Assembly (NCBI GenBank): GCA_017308515.1
Contig: JAFKEN010000006.1
Coordinates: 726,479 to 790,478 of the forward strand
Length of the DNA: 64,000 nucleotides
Origin: Actinomycetales bacterium
GTDB taxonomy: Bacteria; Actinomycetota; Actinomycetes; Actinomycetales; Microbacteriaceae
Reading direction: 5' to 3'
Shown one piece after another: positions 14,592-22,090 of this stretch. Position numbers and translations under genes: made by a program. Under the pieces are notes generated by a model. It did no database searches. It worked only from the letters and a program-made list of their open reading frames with translations, and was not told the DNA's origin. Within the stretch, counting starts at the first letter, position 1. Every line of letters begins with the position of its first letter.

Positions 14592-15884
14592 GTGACCCCG
14601 CCCGCTCCGATCCCCGGCCCGATCGACCCTCCCGCGCGCCTGCTCATGGGCCCCGGGCCGATCACGGTGGATCCGCGCGTGCTCCGGGCGATGAGCGCGC
14701 AGCTCACCGGCCAGTACGACCCGTACATGACCTCGACGATGGGCGAGGTGCAGGAGCTCTACCGCGACGTGTTCCGCACCCGCAACGCGGCGACCCTCCT
14801 CGTCGACGGCACGAGCCGCGCCGGCATCGAGGCGGTGCTCGTGTCGCTGCTGGCCCCCGGCGACCGCGTGCTCGTGCCGATCTTCGGCCGGTTCGGGCAC
14901 CTGCTGGCCGAGATCTCCGAGCGCTGCGGCGCCGAGGTGCACCGGCTCGAGCGCGAGTGGGGCACGGTGTTCCCCGCGAGCGAGATCGAGGCGGCACTGC
15001 GCGAGGTGCGCCCGAAGGTGCTCGCGGTCGTGCACGGCGACACCTCGACGACGCTCGCGCAGCCGCTCGACGAGCTCGGCGCGCTCGCCGCCGCGCACGG
15101 GGCGCTGTTCTACACCGACGCCACGGCGAGCCTCGGCGGCAACGCCTTCCACGCCGACGCCTGGGGGCTCGACGCGGCGAGCACCGGGCTGCAGAAGTGC
15201 CTCGCCGGCCCCTCGGGATCCGCGCCCCTCACCCTCTCGGAGGCCGCGGTCGACGTCATCGCGGCGCGCTCGCGGGTCGAGGAGGGCATCCGCCCGGCGG
15301 GAGCGGCCGACGACGGCGCGGGTGAGGCGGACGCCGCGCCGATCGCGTCGAACTACTTCGACCTCGGGCAGATCCTCAAGTACTGGGGGCCCGAGCGGCT
15401 CAACCACCACACCGAGGCGACGACGATGCTCTACGGCGCGCGGGAGTGCGCGCGGATCCTGCTCGAGGAGGGCGACGGCCACGACGGCGGGCTGCGCGGC
15501 GTGGATGCGGCGGTCGCGCGGCACGCGCTCCACGGCGCGGCGATGACGGCCGGCCTGCTCGGGCTCGGCTTCGAGCTGTTCGGCGACCAGAGCGTGCGCA
15601 TGAACAACGTGATCGGCGTGCGGATCCCCGAGGGCGTCGACGGCGACGCCGGCCGGGCGGCGCTGCTGCGTGACTACGGCGTCGAGATCGGCACGAGCTT
15701 CGGGCCGCTGCACGGCAAGGTCTGGCGCATCGGCGTCATGGGCTACAACGCGCGCCGCGACGCCGTGCTCACCACGCTCGCCGCACTCGAGCAGCTGCTG
15801 CGGCGGGCGGGCGTTCGGGTGGCCCCCGGCGGCGGCGTCGACGCGGCGCTCGGCGCCTACGCCGACGCGGGAACCGCCGCGTGA
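14592..15884 (+). CDS. pucG: Class V aminotransferase, (S)-ureidoglycine-glyoxylate aminotransferase (PucG-like)
   Basis: A 430-residue PLP enzyme of the alanine-glyoxylate/ureidoglycine aminotransferase group. The N-terminal LLMGPGPITVDPRVLRAM is characteristic, and the Schiff-base lysine is K202 in TGLQKCLAGPSG. It would transaminate glyoxylate with ureidoglycine from the allantoate amidohydrolase encoded next, giving glycine and an oxalurate-type product. This matches B. subtilis PucG. The start is a leaderless GTG after a TAGACT hexamer. A 35-residue insertion rich in Gly, Ala and Asp (about 237-255) precedes SNYFDLGQIL. Confidence 0.9.
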   Translation: MTPPAPIPGPIDPPARLLMGPGPITVDPRVLRAMSAQLTGQYDPYMTSTMGEVQELYRDVFRTRNAATLLVDGTSRAGIEAVLVSLLAPGDRVLVPIFGRFGHLLAEISERCGAEVHRLEREWGTVFPASEIEAALREVRPKVLAVVHGDTSTTLAQPLDELGALAAAHGALFYTDATASLGGNAFHADAWGLDAASTGLQKCLAGPSGSAPLTLSEAAVDVIAARSRVEEGIRPAGAADDGAGEADAAPIASNYFDLGQILKYWGPERLNHHTEATTMLYGARECARILLEEGDGHDGGLRGVDAAVARHALHGAAMTAGLLGLGFELFGDQSVRMNNVIGVRIPEGVDGDAGRAALLRDYGVEIGTSFGPLHGKVWRIGVMGYNARRDAVLTTLAALEQLLRRAGVRVAPGGGVDAALGAYADAGTAA

Positions 15885-15906
15885 CGGCCTCCGCCGGAGC
15901 CCGCGG

Positions 15907-17199
15907 GTGACGGCCGCCGCCCCCGCGCCGCGGGGCGCCGAGGCCGCGCGGCGCGTGCTCGAGCGCTGCGACGAGCTCGCCCGCCATTCCTCGATGCCCG
16001 ACGGCATCGAGCGGGTGTACCTGAGCCCCGAGCACGCGCGCGTCAACGACATCGCCGCGGCCTGGATGCGCGAGGCGGGGCTGCACTCCTGGAGCGATCC
16101 CGCCGGCAACCAGTGCGGGCGGCGCTCGAGCGATCCCGCGGGTCGGCCCGCGCTGCTGCTGGGCTCCCACCTCGACACGGTGCCCGGCGCCGGGCGCTAC
16201 GACGGGATCCTCGGGGTGCTCGTCGCGATCGAGGTCGCCGACCGGCTGCGCGAGACCGAGCTGCCCTTCGCGCTCGAGGTGGTCGCCGTCGCCGACGAGG
16301 AGGGTACCCGCTTCGGCACCACGCTGCTCGGCTCGCGCGCGCTCGCCGGCTCGTGGCGCGAGGAGTGGCAGGAGCTCACCGACGCGCACGGCACGACCCT
16401 GCGCCGCGCGGCCCTCGACTTCGATCTCGACCCCGACCGGATCGCCTCCGCCGCCCGCGAACCCGGCAGCCTGGTCGGCTATCTCGAGGCGCACATCGAG
16501 CAGGGCCCGCGCCTCGAGGAGGCGGATCGCGCCCTCGGCGTCGTGACCTCCATCGCGGCGGCCGAGCGGCGCCTGCTCACCTTCCGCGGGCAGGCGCGCC
16601 ACGGCGCGACGCCCTGGCACCTGCGCCGCGACGCGCTGCAGGGCGCCGCGGAGGCGGTGCTCGCCATGGAGCGCCTCGCGCGCGAGTCGGGCTCCGTCGC
16701 GACGATCGGGCACGTGCGCGTCGAGCCCGACGCCGTCAACGTCGTGCCGGGGCTGGCCGAGTTCAGCCTCGACCTGCGCGACGAGACCGCCGCCGGCCGC
16801 GACGCCGCGTGGGGCCGGATCCAGCACGAGCTGCAGGCGATCGGCCTCCAGCGCGGCCTCGACCTCGATGTGGTCTCGACCCACGAGGCGCCCGAGGTGG
16901 TGTGCGCCCCCGAACTGCGCGACGCGATAGCGGCGGGCATCGCGGCGACCGGGGACGCCGAACCGCCCGCGTTGTTCAGCATCGCCGGGCACGACGCGAT
17001 GGCGGTCGCCGCGATCACCGAGGTCGGCATGCTCTTCGTGCGCTGCGCGGGCGGCATCAGCCACCACCGCGACGAGGCGGTGCGCGCCGACGACGTCGCG
17101 CTCGCGATCGACGCGATGGAGGCGGCGGTGCTCGAGCTCGCGGCGCGGCGCGCCGACGGCGCGGGCGACACGCGCCCCTCCTCCGCGATCGGGGCATGA
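15907..17199 (+). CDS. allC: Allantoate amidohydrolase, M20-type zinc hydrolase (AllC/HyuC family)
   Basis: This 430-residue enzyme has the two-metal site motifs GSHLDTVPGAGRYDG, DEEGTRFG and HIEQGP, and the C-terminal SIAGHDAMAVAAI with the last ligand region (GISHHRDE). It would hydrolyse allantoate to ureidoglycine, carbon dioxide and ammonia, feeding the aminotransferase encoded just upstream. N-carbamoyl-amino acid hydrolases share the fold, but the neighbours argue for allantoate. GTG 15907 follows GGAG and lies 22 bases after the pucG stop. Its stop overlaps the next gene by 4 bp. Confidence 0.9.
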   Translation: MTAAAPAPRGAEAARRVLERCDELARHSSMPDGIERVYLSPEHARVNDIAAAWMREAGLHSWSDPAGNQCGRRSSDPAGRPALLLGSHLDTVPGAGRYDGILGVLVAIEVADRLRETELPFALEVVAVADEEGTRFGTTLLGSRALAGSWREEWQELTDAHGTTLRRAALDFDLDPDRIASAAREPGSLVGYLEAHIEQGPRLEEADRALGVVTSIAAAERRLLTFRGQARHGATPWHLRRDALQGAAEAVLAMERLARESGSVATIGHVRVEPDAVNVVPGLAEFSLDLRDETAAGRDAAWGRIQHELQAIGLQRGLDLDVVSTHEAPEVVCAPELRDAIAAGIAATGDAEPPALFSIAGHDAMAVAAITEVGMLFVRCAGGISHHRDEAVRADDVALAIDAMEAAVLELAARRADGAGDTRPSSAIGA

Positions 17200-17648
17200 G
17201 CGGCGGGGCCGCGCCGCTCTCCGACGCCGAGCGCGCGGAGGCGATCGAGGCGCTCGCGCGCGCGGCGACCGGCGCGGGGCCGCTGCCCGAGGGCCCGGAT
17301 TGGCGCCGCGTCGAGCGGCGCACCCCGGCGTGCGGCGACCGCGTGACCCTCGCCGTGCGGGTCGTCGACGACCGCGTGGAGGGCCTCGTCTGGGATCACC
17401 GCGGCTGCACCGTCTCGCGCGCGGGCTCCGCCGGCGTCGCGGCGCTCGCACTCGGGCGCGGCGTGGGCGCTACGCGCGAGCTGCTCGCCCGCCACGTCGC
17501 GGCGGTCGCGCCGGAGGGGGTCGCGGATCCCGCGCTCGGGGAGCTCGCGCTGCTCGCCGGCATCGGCCGGTTCCCGCTGCGCGCCGGTTGCGCGACCCTC
17601 GCGGCGCGCGCTCTCGAGGAGGCGCTCACGGCGGGCGCCTCGGCCTGA
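17196..17648 (+). CDS. SufU-like iron-sulfur scaffold protein inside the purine cluster
   Basis: A 150-residue SufU/IscU-fold protein. All zinc/cluster ligands are present: C46 and D48 in TPACGDR, C71 in HRGCTVSRAGSAG, and C132 in RFPLRAGCATLAARALEEAL. SufU normally shuttles sulfur from SufS to SufB in the suf operon. Here the gene is translationally coupled (ATGA overlap) to allantoate amidohydrolase and next to a MocA-like gene, so a dedicated role with the [2Fe-2S] xanthine dehydrogenase, or in sulfuration, is conceivable. The canonical suf operon is not in the window, so paralogy is assumed, not shown. Confidence 0.87.
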   Translation: MSGGAAPLSDAERAEAIEALARAATGAGPLPEGPDWRRVERRTPACGDRVTLAVRVVDDRVEGLVWDHRGCTVSRAGSAGVAALALGRGVGATRELLARHVAAVAPEGVADPALGELALLAGIGRFPLRAGCATLAARALEEALTAGASA

Positions 17649-17656
17649 GGCCTCAG
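17645..17656. repeat. Perfect 12-bp palindrome joining two convergent stop codons
   Basis: CTGAGGCCTCAG contains the TGA stop of the SufU-like gene and, on the other strand, the TGA stop of the MocA-like gene, which are four bases apart. As RNA it would be a 4-bp stem with a 4-base loop, too weak for a strong terminator. Confidence 0.6.
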
Positions 17657-18222
17657 CCGGGTGGCCCGTCGACGTCGCGCCCGTCCCACAGGTCGCCGCA
17701 CTCGACGAGCCGCGCGCCGTGCGCGGCCAGGTACGGTCCGGCTCCGCGATCGCCGACCGCGGCGGCGGCGACGGCGGCGAGGTGCTCCCGACCCAGCAGC
17801 ACCGGGTGGCCGGGCCGGCCGGTGTAGCCGGCTCGCACCAGTGCATCGGGGGCGGCGGAGGCGGCGATCCGGCGCACGGCGGCGGCCGGCAGACCGGGCT
17901 CGTCGACGAGGGCGACGAGCACCGCGATCGTGCCGGCGTCCACCGCCGCGAGCCCGGCGCGCAGCGAGGCCGACAGCCCGGTGGCGGCGTCGGGCACCTC
18001 GACCACCCGCGCGGGCCCCGGCACGAGGGGGCGCGCGCGCTCGGACTCGGCGCCGAGCGCGACCACGACCTGGGCGCATCCCCCCGCCCGCAGCGCCCCG
18101 ACGACCGTGGCGAGCCAGGGGGTGCCGTCGGCGCCGTGCCGCAGGGCCTTCGGGCCGCCCGCGCGCACCCCCGCGCCCGCCGCGAGGACGAGCCCGGTGA
18201 CCCCGGCCGCGAGGGGTGCCAT
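17653..18222 (-). CDS. MobA-like nucleotidyltransferase, candidate molybdenum cofactor cytidylyltransferase (MocA/PucB)
   Basis: A 189-residue NTP-transferase. The nucleotide loop LVLAAGAGVRAGGPKAL matches MocA/MobA, and DEPGLP occupies the acidic metal-binding position. Xanthine dehydrogenases of the XdhC-dependent family use cofactor modified by MocA, and B. subtilis encodes a homologue (PucB) in its purine operon, so attaching CMP to molybdopterin for the local xanthine dehydrogenase is the likely role. The ATG at 18222 is only 16 bp from the divergent uraD start. Upstream on this strand TCAACT precedes the ATG by six bases, fitting a leaderless message. Confidence 0.83.
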   Translation of the reverse strand: MAPLAAGVTGLVLAAGAGVRAGGPKALRHGADGTPWLATVVGALRAGGCAQVVVALGAESERARPLVPGPARVVEVPDAATGLSASLRAGLAAVDAGTIAVLVALVDEPGLPAAAVRRIAASAAPDALVRAGYTGRPGHPVLLGREHLAAVAAAAVGDRGAGPYLAAHGARLVECGDLWDGRDVDGPPG

Positions 18223-18225
18223 GGC

Positions 18226-18234
18226 TACAGTTGA
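18226..18234. promoter_or_regulatory. Overlapping divergent -10 elements of mocA-like gene and uraD
   Basis: TACAGT (18226-18231) reads toward uraD and lies seven bases before its ATG. TCAACT (18234-18229 on the minus strand) reads toward the MocA-like gene and lies six bases before its ATG. The two hexamers share three base pairs. Confidence 0.5.
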
Positions 18235-18238
18235 GCAC

Positions 18239-18739
18239 ATGGTGGGCGCGATCGCCGCGGTGCCCGAGGCCGAGCTGCGCGCCCGGCTCGAGGCGGCGCT
18301 CGGCGTGCGCCGCGTCGTCGACGAGGTCGCCGCGCTCGCCCCCTTCGGCGGGCTCGAGACGCTGCTGACGACCTTCCGCGCCGCGAGCGCGCGGCTCTCC
18401 GAGGCCGAGCTCGCCGAGGCGCTCGCCCACCACCCGCGCATCGGCGAGCGTCCCGCCGGCGAGGGCCGCGCCGCGGGCTTCTCGCGCGCGGAGCAGTCGA
18501 GCATCGACGCCGACGACGCCGAGCTCGCCCGCCGGATCGCCGAGGGCAACGCCGCCTACGAGCAGCGCTTCGACCGGGTGTTCCTGATCCGGGCCGCGGG
18601 GCGCAGCCGCGCCCAGATCCTGCGCGAGCTGGAGCGCCGGCTCGGCAACGACGACGCGGCCGAGCGCGCGGAGGTCGTCGAGCAGCTGCGCGAGATCGCG
18701 GTGCTGCGCCTCGAGACGATGTTCGGAGGATCGTCATGA
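18239..18739 (+). CDS. uraD: OHCU decarboxylase (2-oxo-4-hydroxy-4-carboxy-5-ureidoimidazoline decarboxylase)
   Basis: A 166-residue all-helical protein with the catalytic-histidine motif HHPRIGER and the C-terminal family pattern FLIRAAGRSRAQIL...RLGND. It converts the unstable product of HIU hydrolase to (S)-allantoin, the third step after uricase. The start ATG follows TACAGT by seven bases with no ribosome-binding site. Its stop overlaps uraH by 4 bp, so the last two enzymes before allantoin are made together. Confidence 0.92.
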   Translation: MVGAIAAVPEAELRARLEAALGVRRVVDEVAALAPFGGLETLLTTFRAASARLSEAELAEALAHHPRIGERPAGEGRAAGFSRAEQSSIDADDAELARRIAEGNAAYEQRFDRVFLIRAAGRSRAQILRELERRLGNDDAAERAEVVEQLREIAVLRLETMFGGSS

Positions 18740-19065
18740 CCAGCCTCATCACCACCCACGTGCTCGACACCGCCCGCGGCCGGCCCGCCGCGGGCATCCC
18801 GGTGCAGCTGCAGGATGCCGACGGCGTCACCCTCGCGGCGGGCGTCACCGACGCCGACGGGCGGGTCGGCGATCTCGGGCCCGAGGTGCTCGAGCCGGGG
18901 GTCTACCGGCTCGTCTTCGCGACCGACGGCTATCTCGACGACGTCGACGGCGGCGGGTTCTACCCCTCGGTGACGATCGACTTCCGCGTCGCGGCGGGCG
19001 AGCGGCACTACCACGTGCCCGTGCTGCTGAGCCCCTGGGGCTACTCGACCTACCGCGGCAGCTGA
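18736..19065 (+). CDS. uraH: 5-hydroxyisourate hydrolase (transthyretin-related protein)
   Basis: This 109-residue transthyretin-fold enzyme hydrolyses 5-hydroxyisourate produced by uricase. It shows THVLDTARGRPAAGIPV at the N-terminus with the active-site histidine, the central arginine region (DADGRV), and the invariant C-terminal YRGS tetrapeptide that contributes the catalytic His/Ser environment (HYHVPVLLSPWGYSTYRGS). Family length is normal. It is coupled to uraD by ATGA. Confidence 0.95.
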   Translation: MTSLITTHVLDTARGRPAAGIPVQLQDADGVTLAAGVTDADGRVGDLGPEVLEPGVYRLVFATDGYLDDVDGGGFYPSVTIDFRVAAGERHYHVPVLLSPWGYSTYRGS

Positions 19066-19198
19066 GGCTCGGCCCCGCCGGCCGACGGCTCGGTCGCCCG
19101 CGTGCCCGCCGCGGCCGCGCCCGCGAGGCGCCGCTCGCGCAGCGCGAGGAACAGCGGGATCGCGAAGGCGGCGGCCGTGACGGCCCCCGGAGGCCCGA
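19066..19198 (-). pseudogene. Possible C-terminal remnant of a membrane transporter
   Basis: Between uraH and guaD the minus strand keeps about 45 open codons after the guaD stop, reading GPPGAVTAAAFAIPLFLALRERR followed by an Ala/Gly/Glu tail and a stop at 19050-19052. This looks like a last membrane helix plus a basic and then acidic tail, without an N-terminus or start. It could be what remains of a nucleobase permease, a gene type expected in such clusters and otherwise absent. GC-rich non-coding DNA often reads open, so this is tentative. Confidence 0.25.
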
Positions 19199-19708
19199 TC
19201 AGTAGGCGGTGCGCCCGGCGCTCGCACGCCAGGCGTCGAAGGGGGCGACGGATCCATCGAGACGGTGCTCGGTGATCCGCGGATGCGCCCAGTCGTCGCG
19301 CTCCGTCGCCCAGAGCGCGTAGAACTCGCGGTCGTCGAAGCCGGCGGCCTCGGCGTCGTGCCGATCGGCGGCGTAGACGACGCGGTCGAGGCGCGCCCAG
19401 AGCACCGCCGAGAGGCACAGCGGGCACGGCTCGCAGCTCGTGTAGAGGCTCGCGCCGGCGAGCGAGAAGTCGCCCGCGGTGCGACAGGCGGCGCGGATCG
19501 CGACGACCTCGGCGTGCGCCGTCGGGTCGAGATCGCGCGTCACCCGGTTCTGCCCCTCGCCCAGCAGCGTGCCGTCGGCCGCGACGACGACGGCGCCGAA
19601 CGGGCCGCCGCCGGCCGCGACGTTCTCGGTCGCGAGCTGCACGGCGCGCGCCAGCCAGCGCTCGGCGTCGGCACCGCCCGGTGCGTCCGCACCGGTCGGA
19701 GCGCTCAC
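19199..19708 (-). CDS. guaD: Guanine deaminase of the cytidine-deaminase fold (GuaD-like)
   Basis: A 169-residue zinc deaminase with THAEVVAI (zinc His and catalytic Glu) and SCEPCPLCLSAV (two zinc cysteines). The DRHDAEAAGFDDREFY region and the C-terminal Tyr resemble B. subtilis GuaD rather than tRNA adenosine deaminase TadA, which lacks this extension. It would convert guanine to xanthine for xanthine dehydrogenase. It overlaps the uricase stop by 4 bp (ATGA), so the two are co-translated. Confidence 0.87.
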   Translation of the reverse strand: MSAPTGADAPGGADAERWLARAVQLATENVAAGGGPFGAVVVAADGTLLGEGQNRVTRDLDPTAHAEVVAIRAACRTAGDFSLAGASLYTSCEPCPLCLSAVLWARLDRVVYAADRHDAEAAGFDDREFYALWATERDDWAHPRITEHRLDGSVAPFDAWRASAGRTAY

Positions 19709-20619
19709 GCGAAGCCCCCCGCGGTGGTCCGCCAGGCCTCGCCCGCGGGGGGCGCGTCGTCGCGGGCGACCTGCGCCTCGATGAGCCCGTAGGGCCGGTC
19801 GTCGGCGTGGAAGACCTCGTTGGGGTTCTCGAGCCCGAAGCGCGAGAGGTCGACGACGAAGTGGTGCTTGTTCGGCGCCGCCATGCGGATCTCCACGACC
19901 TCCGGCAGCTCGATCAGAACCGCGCGCCCCATGTGCCAGAGCGTCTGCTGCAGCGCGAGCGATTGCAGCGTCGCGAACTCGCGCAGCAGGATCGCGCGGA
20001 TCCTCGCGTAGCTCGCGTCCCAGTCCGCCCCGGACCGCCCCGCGACGGCCGCCGGATCGAATCGCCAGCGCGCCTCGAGCGCCGTCGCCATCACGCGGTC
20101 GCTCGTCGGCTCGAGCGTCGTGTACTCGTCGACGAGGAAGTCGTGGAACTCCGAGCCCGTCGACTTGAGGATCGTGAGGTCGCGCAACCCGCCGATGACG
20201 TGCTCGCCGCTCGCGTCGACCGTGACGGCGACCGTGCGGGTCTCGGTGCCGCGGCGCACGAAGCTGTGGTCGTGCTCGGCGCCGTCGACGAGGATGCGCT
20301 CCCAGGCGTCCTCCTGGATCTCGATGCGCGCGCCCGACACCGGGGCGGTCTCGGCGACCAAGTGCCGCGCGAGCTCGAGGCCGAAGGACTCCGGGGAGGC
20401 GACGCCGCGGCTCTTCGCGAAGGCGTAGACCGTGTTCTTCTGGGTGTCGGTGGGCAGCACCTTGCTCTGGTCGCCGACGAGGTAGGCGTCGGCGAAGTCG
20501 CCGCGCAGCGCCGTCGTGACCGTGAGGTCGCGGATCTCGTGGCGCGCCGTATCGCGCACGATGCGCACCAGGTGCGTCTCGGCCTTGCCGTACTGGTCGC
20601 CGCTCAGGGTGATCGCCAT
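19705..20619 (-). CDS. pucL: Uricase (factor-independent urate hydroxylase)
   Basis: A 304-residue two-T-fold-domain enzyme oxidising urate with oxygen to 5-hydroxyisourate and peroxide. Catalytic features are the lysine in YGKAETHLVRI, the threonine in LPTDTQKNT and the histidine region NKHHFVVD. Unlike B. subtilis PucL there is no fused OHCU decarboxylase; that activity is the separate uraD. The ATG follows AGAGGAT with seven bases between. The peroxide it releases could be one reason for the nearby Bcp, but that is speculation. Confidence 0.95.
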   Translation of the reverse strand: MAITLSGDQYGKAETHLVRIVRDTARHEIRDLTVTTALRGDFADAYLVGDQSKVLPTDTQKNTVYAFAKSRGVASPESFGLELARHLVAETAPVSGARIEIQEDAWERILVDGAEHDHSFVRRGTETRTVAVTVDASGEHVIGGLRDLTILKSTGSEFHDFLVDEYTTLEPTSDRVMATALEARWRFDPAAVAGRSGADWDASYARIRAILLREFATLQSLALQQTLWHMGRAVLIELPEVVEIRMAAPNKHHFVVDLSRFGLENPNEVFHADDRPYGLIEAQVARDDAPPAGEAWRTTAGGFA

Positions 20620-20680
20620 GCGTCGATCCTCTCGTGTCGGGTCGGAGCTGTCAGGTTGCGGGGCTGTCGCGTCGGCGCGC

Positions 20681-22090
20681 TCAGGTGCCGGGCCGCACGA
20701 GCAGGTTCGCCGCCTCGGCCGAGGGCGCCCGGCCCGCGACCCAGGTGCGCCGCACCGCGCCGCGCAGCTCGACTCCGTCGTAGGCGCTCACCTTGTTGCG
20801 GTGGGCGAGCTCCTCGGCGTGCACCGTGGCGCGCGCGTCGGGGGCGAACACCGTCAGGTCGGCCCGGCGCCCGAGGGCGAGCGCGCCGCGATCGCCGAGG
20901 CCGGCGAAGCGGGCGGGGCCGGCGGACATCCACTCGACGAGCCGTTCGAGGCCGATGCCGCGCTCGGCCGCCTCGGTCCACACCGCGCGCAGGCCGAGCT
21001 GGAGGCCCGCGATCCCGCCCCAGGCGAGGCCGAAGTCGCCCCCGCCGGCGAACTTCAGCTCGCGGGTGGAGGGGGAGTGGTCGGAGACGATCATGCCCAG
21101 GTCGCCGTCGAGCAGGGCCTGCCAGAGCGCATCCCGGTTGGCGGCGTCGCGGATCGGCGGGGCGCACTTGAAGTGGGTGCCGCCCTCGGGCACGTCGCCC
21201 CCCGTGAAGGCGAGGTAGTGCGGGCAGGTCTCGGCCGTGATCGGCAGGCCCTCGGCGCGCGCGGCGCGCAGCGCGGGCAGCGCGGCGGCGGAGGCGAGGT
21301 GCACGATGTGGGCGCGGGCCCCGGTGCGGCGCACCCCCTCGATGACGTGCTCGATCGCGGCGACCTCGGCCTCGGGCGGACGGCTCGCGGCGAATCCCGC
21401 GAAGTCGCGACCGCCGGCGTAGGGATGCGCGTCGAGCACCGCCGGGTCCTCGGCGTGGGCGATGAGCAGCCCGTCGAACCCGGCGATCTCCTCGAGCGCG
21501 GAGAAGAGCTGGGCGGTGTCGAGATGACCGAACTCGTCGACGCCGCTCGGGGTGAGGAAGCACTTGAATCCGAAGACCCCGGCGTCCCACAGCTCGTTCA
21601 GGCGGCCGAGGTTCTCGGGCACCGCCCCGCCCCAGAAGCCCACGTCGACGACGCAGCGGTCGCGGGCGGCCGCGCGCTTGGTCTCGAGCGCCTCGACCGA
21701 CACGGTCGCGGGGATCGAGTTGAGCGGCATGTCGAGCAGCGTCGTCACGCCGCCCGCGGCGGCGGCCGCGGTCGCGCTCGCGAATCCCTCCCACTCGGTG
21801 CGGCCCGGCTCGTCGACGTGCACATGCGTGTCGACGAGGCCCGGCAGCAGCACCTCGTCGTCGGCGAGGGTGACGGTCTCGGCGGCTTCGGCGTTCGGAA
21901 CCGCGGTCTCGGCGGGTCCGATCGCGACGATCACACCGCCCGCGACGCCGATCTCCGCAGTTCTGAACACCCCGTCGACGAGCGCCCGCCCCCGGATCAC
22001 CAGGTCGAGGGGGCGGTCGGGGATCGAGGAGGAGGGAGACGAGCCGGGCGCGCCGGCCGGGTCGGGCGCCGTCCCGCCGTCGCCGGTCAC
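20681..22090 (-). CDS. allB: Allantoinase
   Basis: A 469-residue cyclic amidohydrolase opening allantoin to allantoate. It carries the metal motif DTHVHVDEPGRTEWEGF, the carboxylated lysine in FGFKCFL, IAHAED, HIVHLAS and the catalytic aspartate in IVSDHSPST. The first 27 residues are a low-complexity Gly/Pro/Ser extension before LDLVIRGRALVDG. The GTG start overlaps the MTHFR-like stop as GTGA. A 61-bp gap separates it from uricase. Confidence 0.95.
   Translation of the reverse strand: MTGDGGTAPDPAGAPGSSPSSSIPDRPLDLVIRGRALVDGVFRTAEIGVAGGVIVAIGPAETAVPNAEAAETVTLADDEVLLPGLVDTHVHVDEPGRTEWEGFASATAAAAAGGVTTLLDMPLNSIPATVSVEALETKRAAARDRCVVDVGFWGGAVPENLGRLNELWDAGVFGFKCFLTPSGVDEFGHLDTAQLFSALEEIAGFDGLLIAHAEDPAVLDAHPYAGGRDFAGFAASRPPEAEVAAIEHVIEGVRRTGARAHIVHLASAAALPALRAARAEGLPITAETCPHYLAFTGGDVPEGGTHFKCAPPIRDAANRDALWQALLDGDLGMIVSDHSPSTRELKFAGGGDFGLAWGGIAGLQLGLRAVWTEAAERGIGLERLVEWMSAGPARFAGLGDRGALALGRRADLTVFAPDARATVHAEELAHRNKVSAYDGVELRGAVRRTWVAGRAPSAEAANLLVRPGT

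Noticed and set aside
19199-19708. Calling the deaminase tRNA-adenosine deaminase (TadA)
   Set aside because: The extended C-terminal region and the overlap with uricase fit guanine deaminase better, although the zinc motifs are shared.
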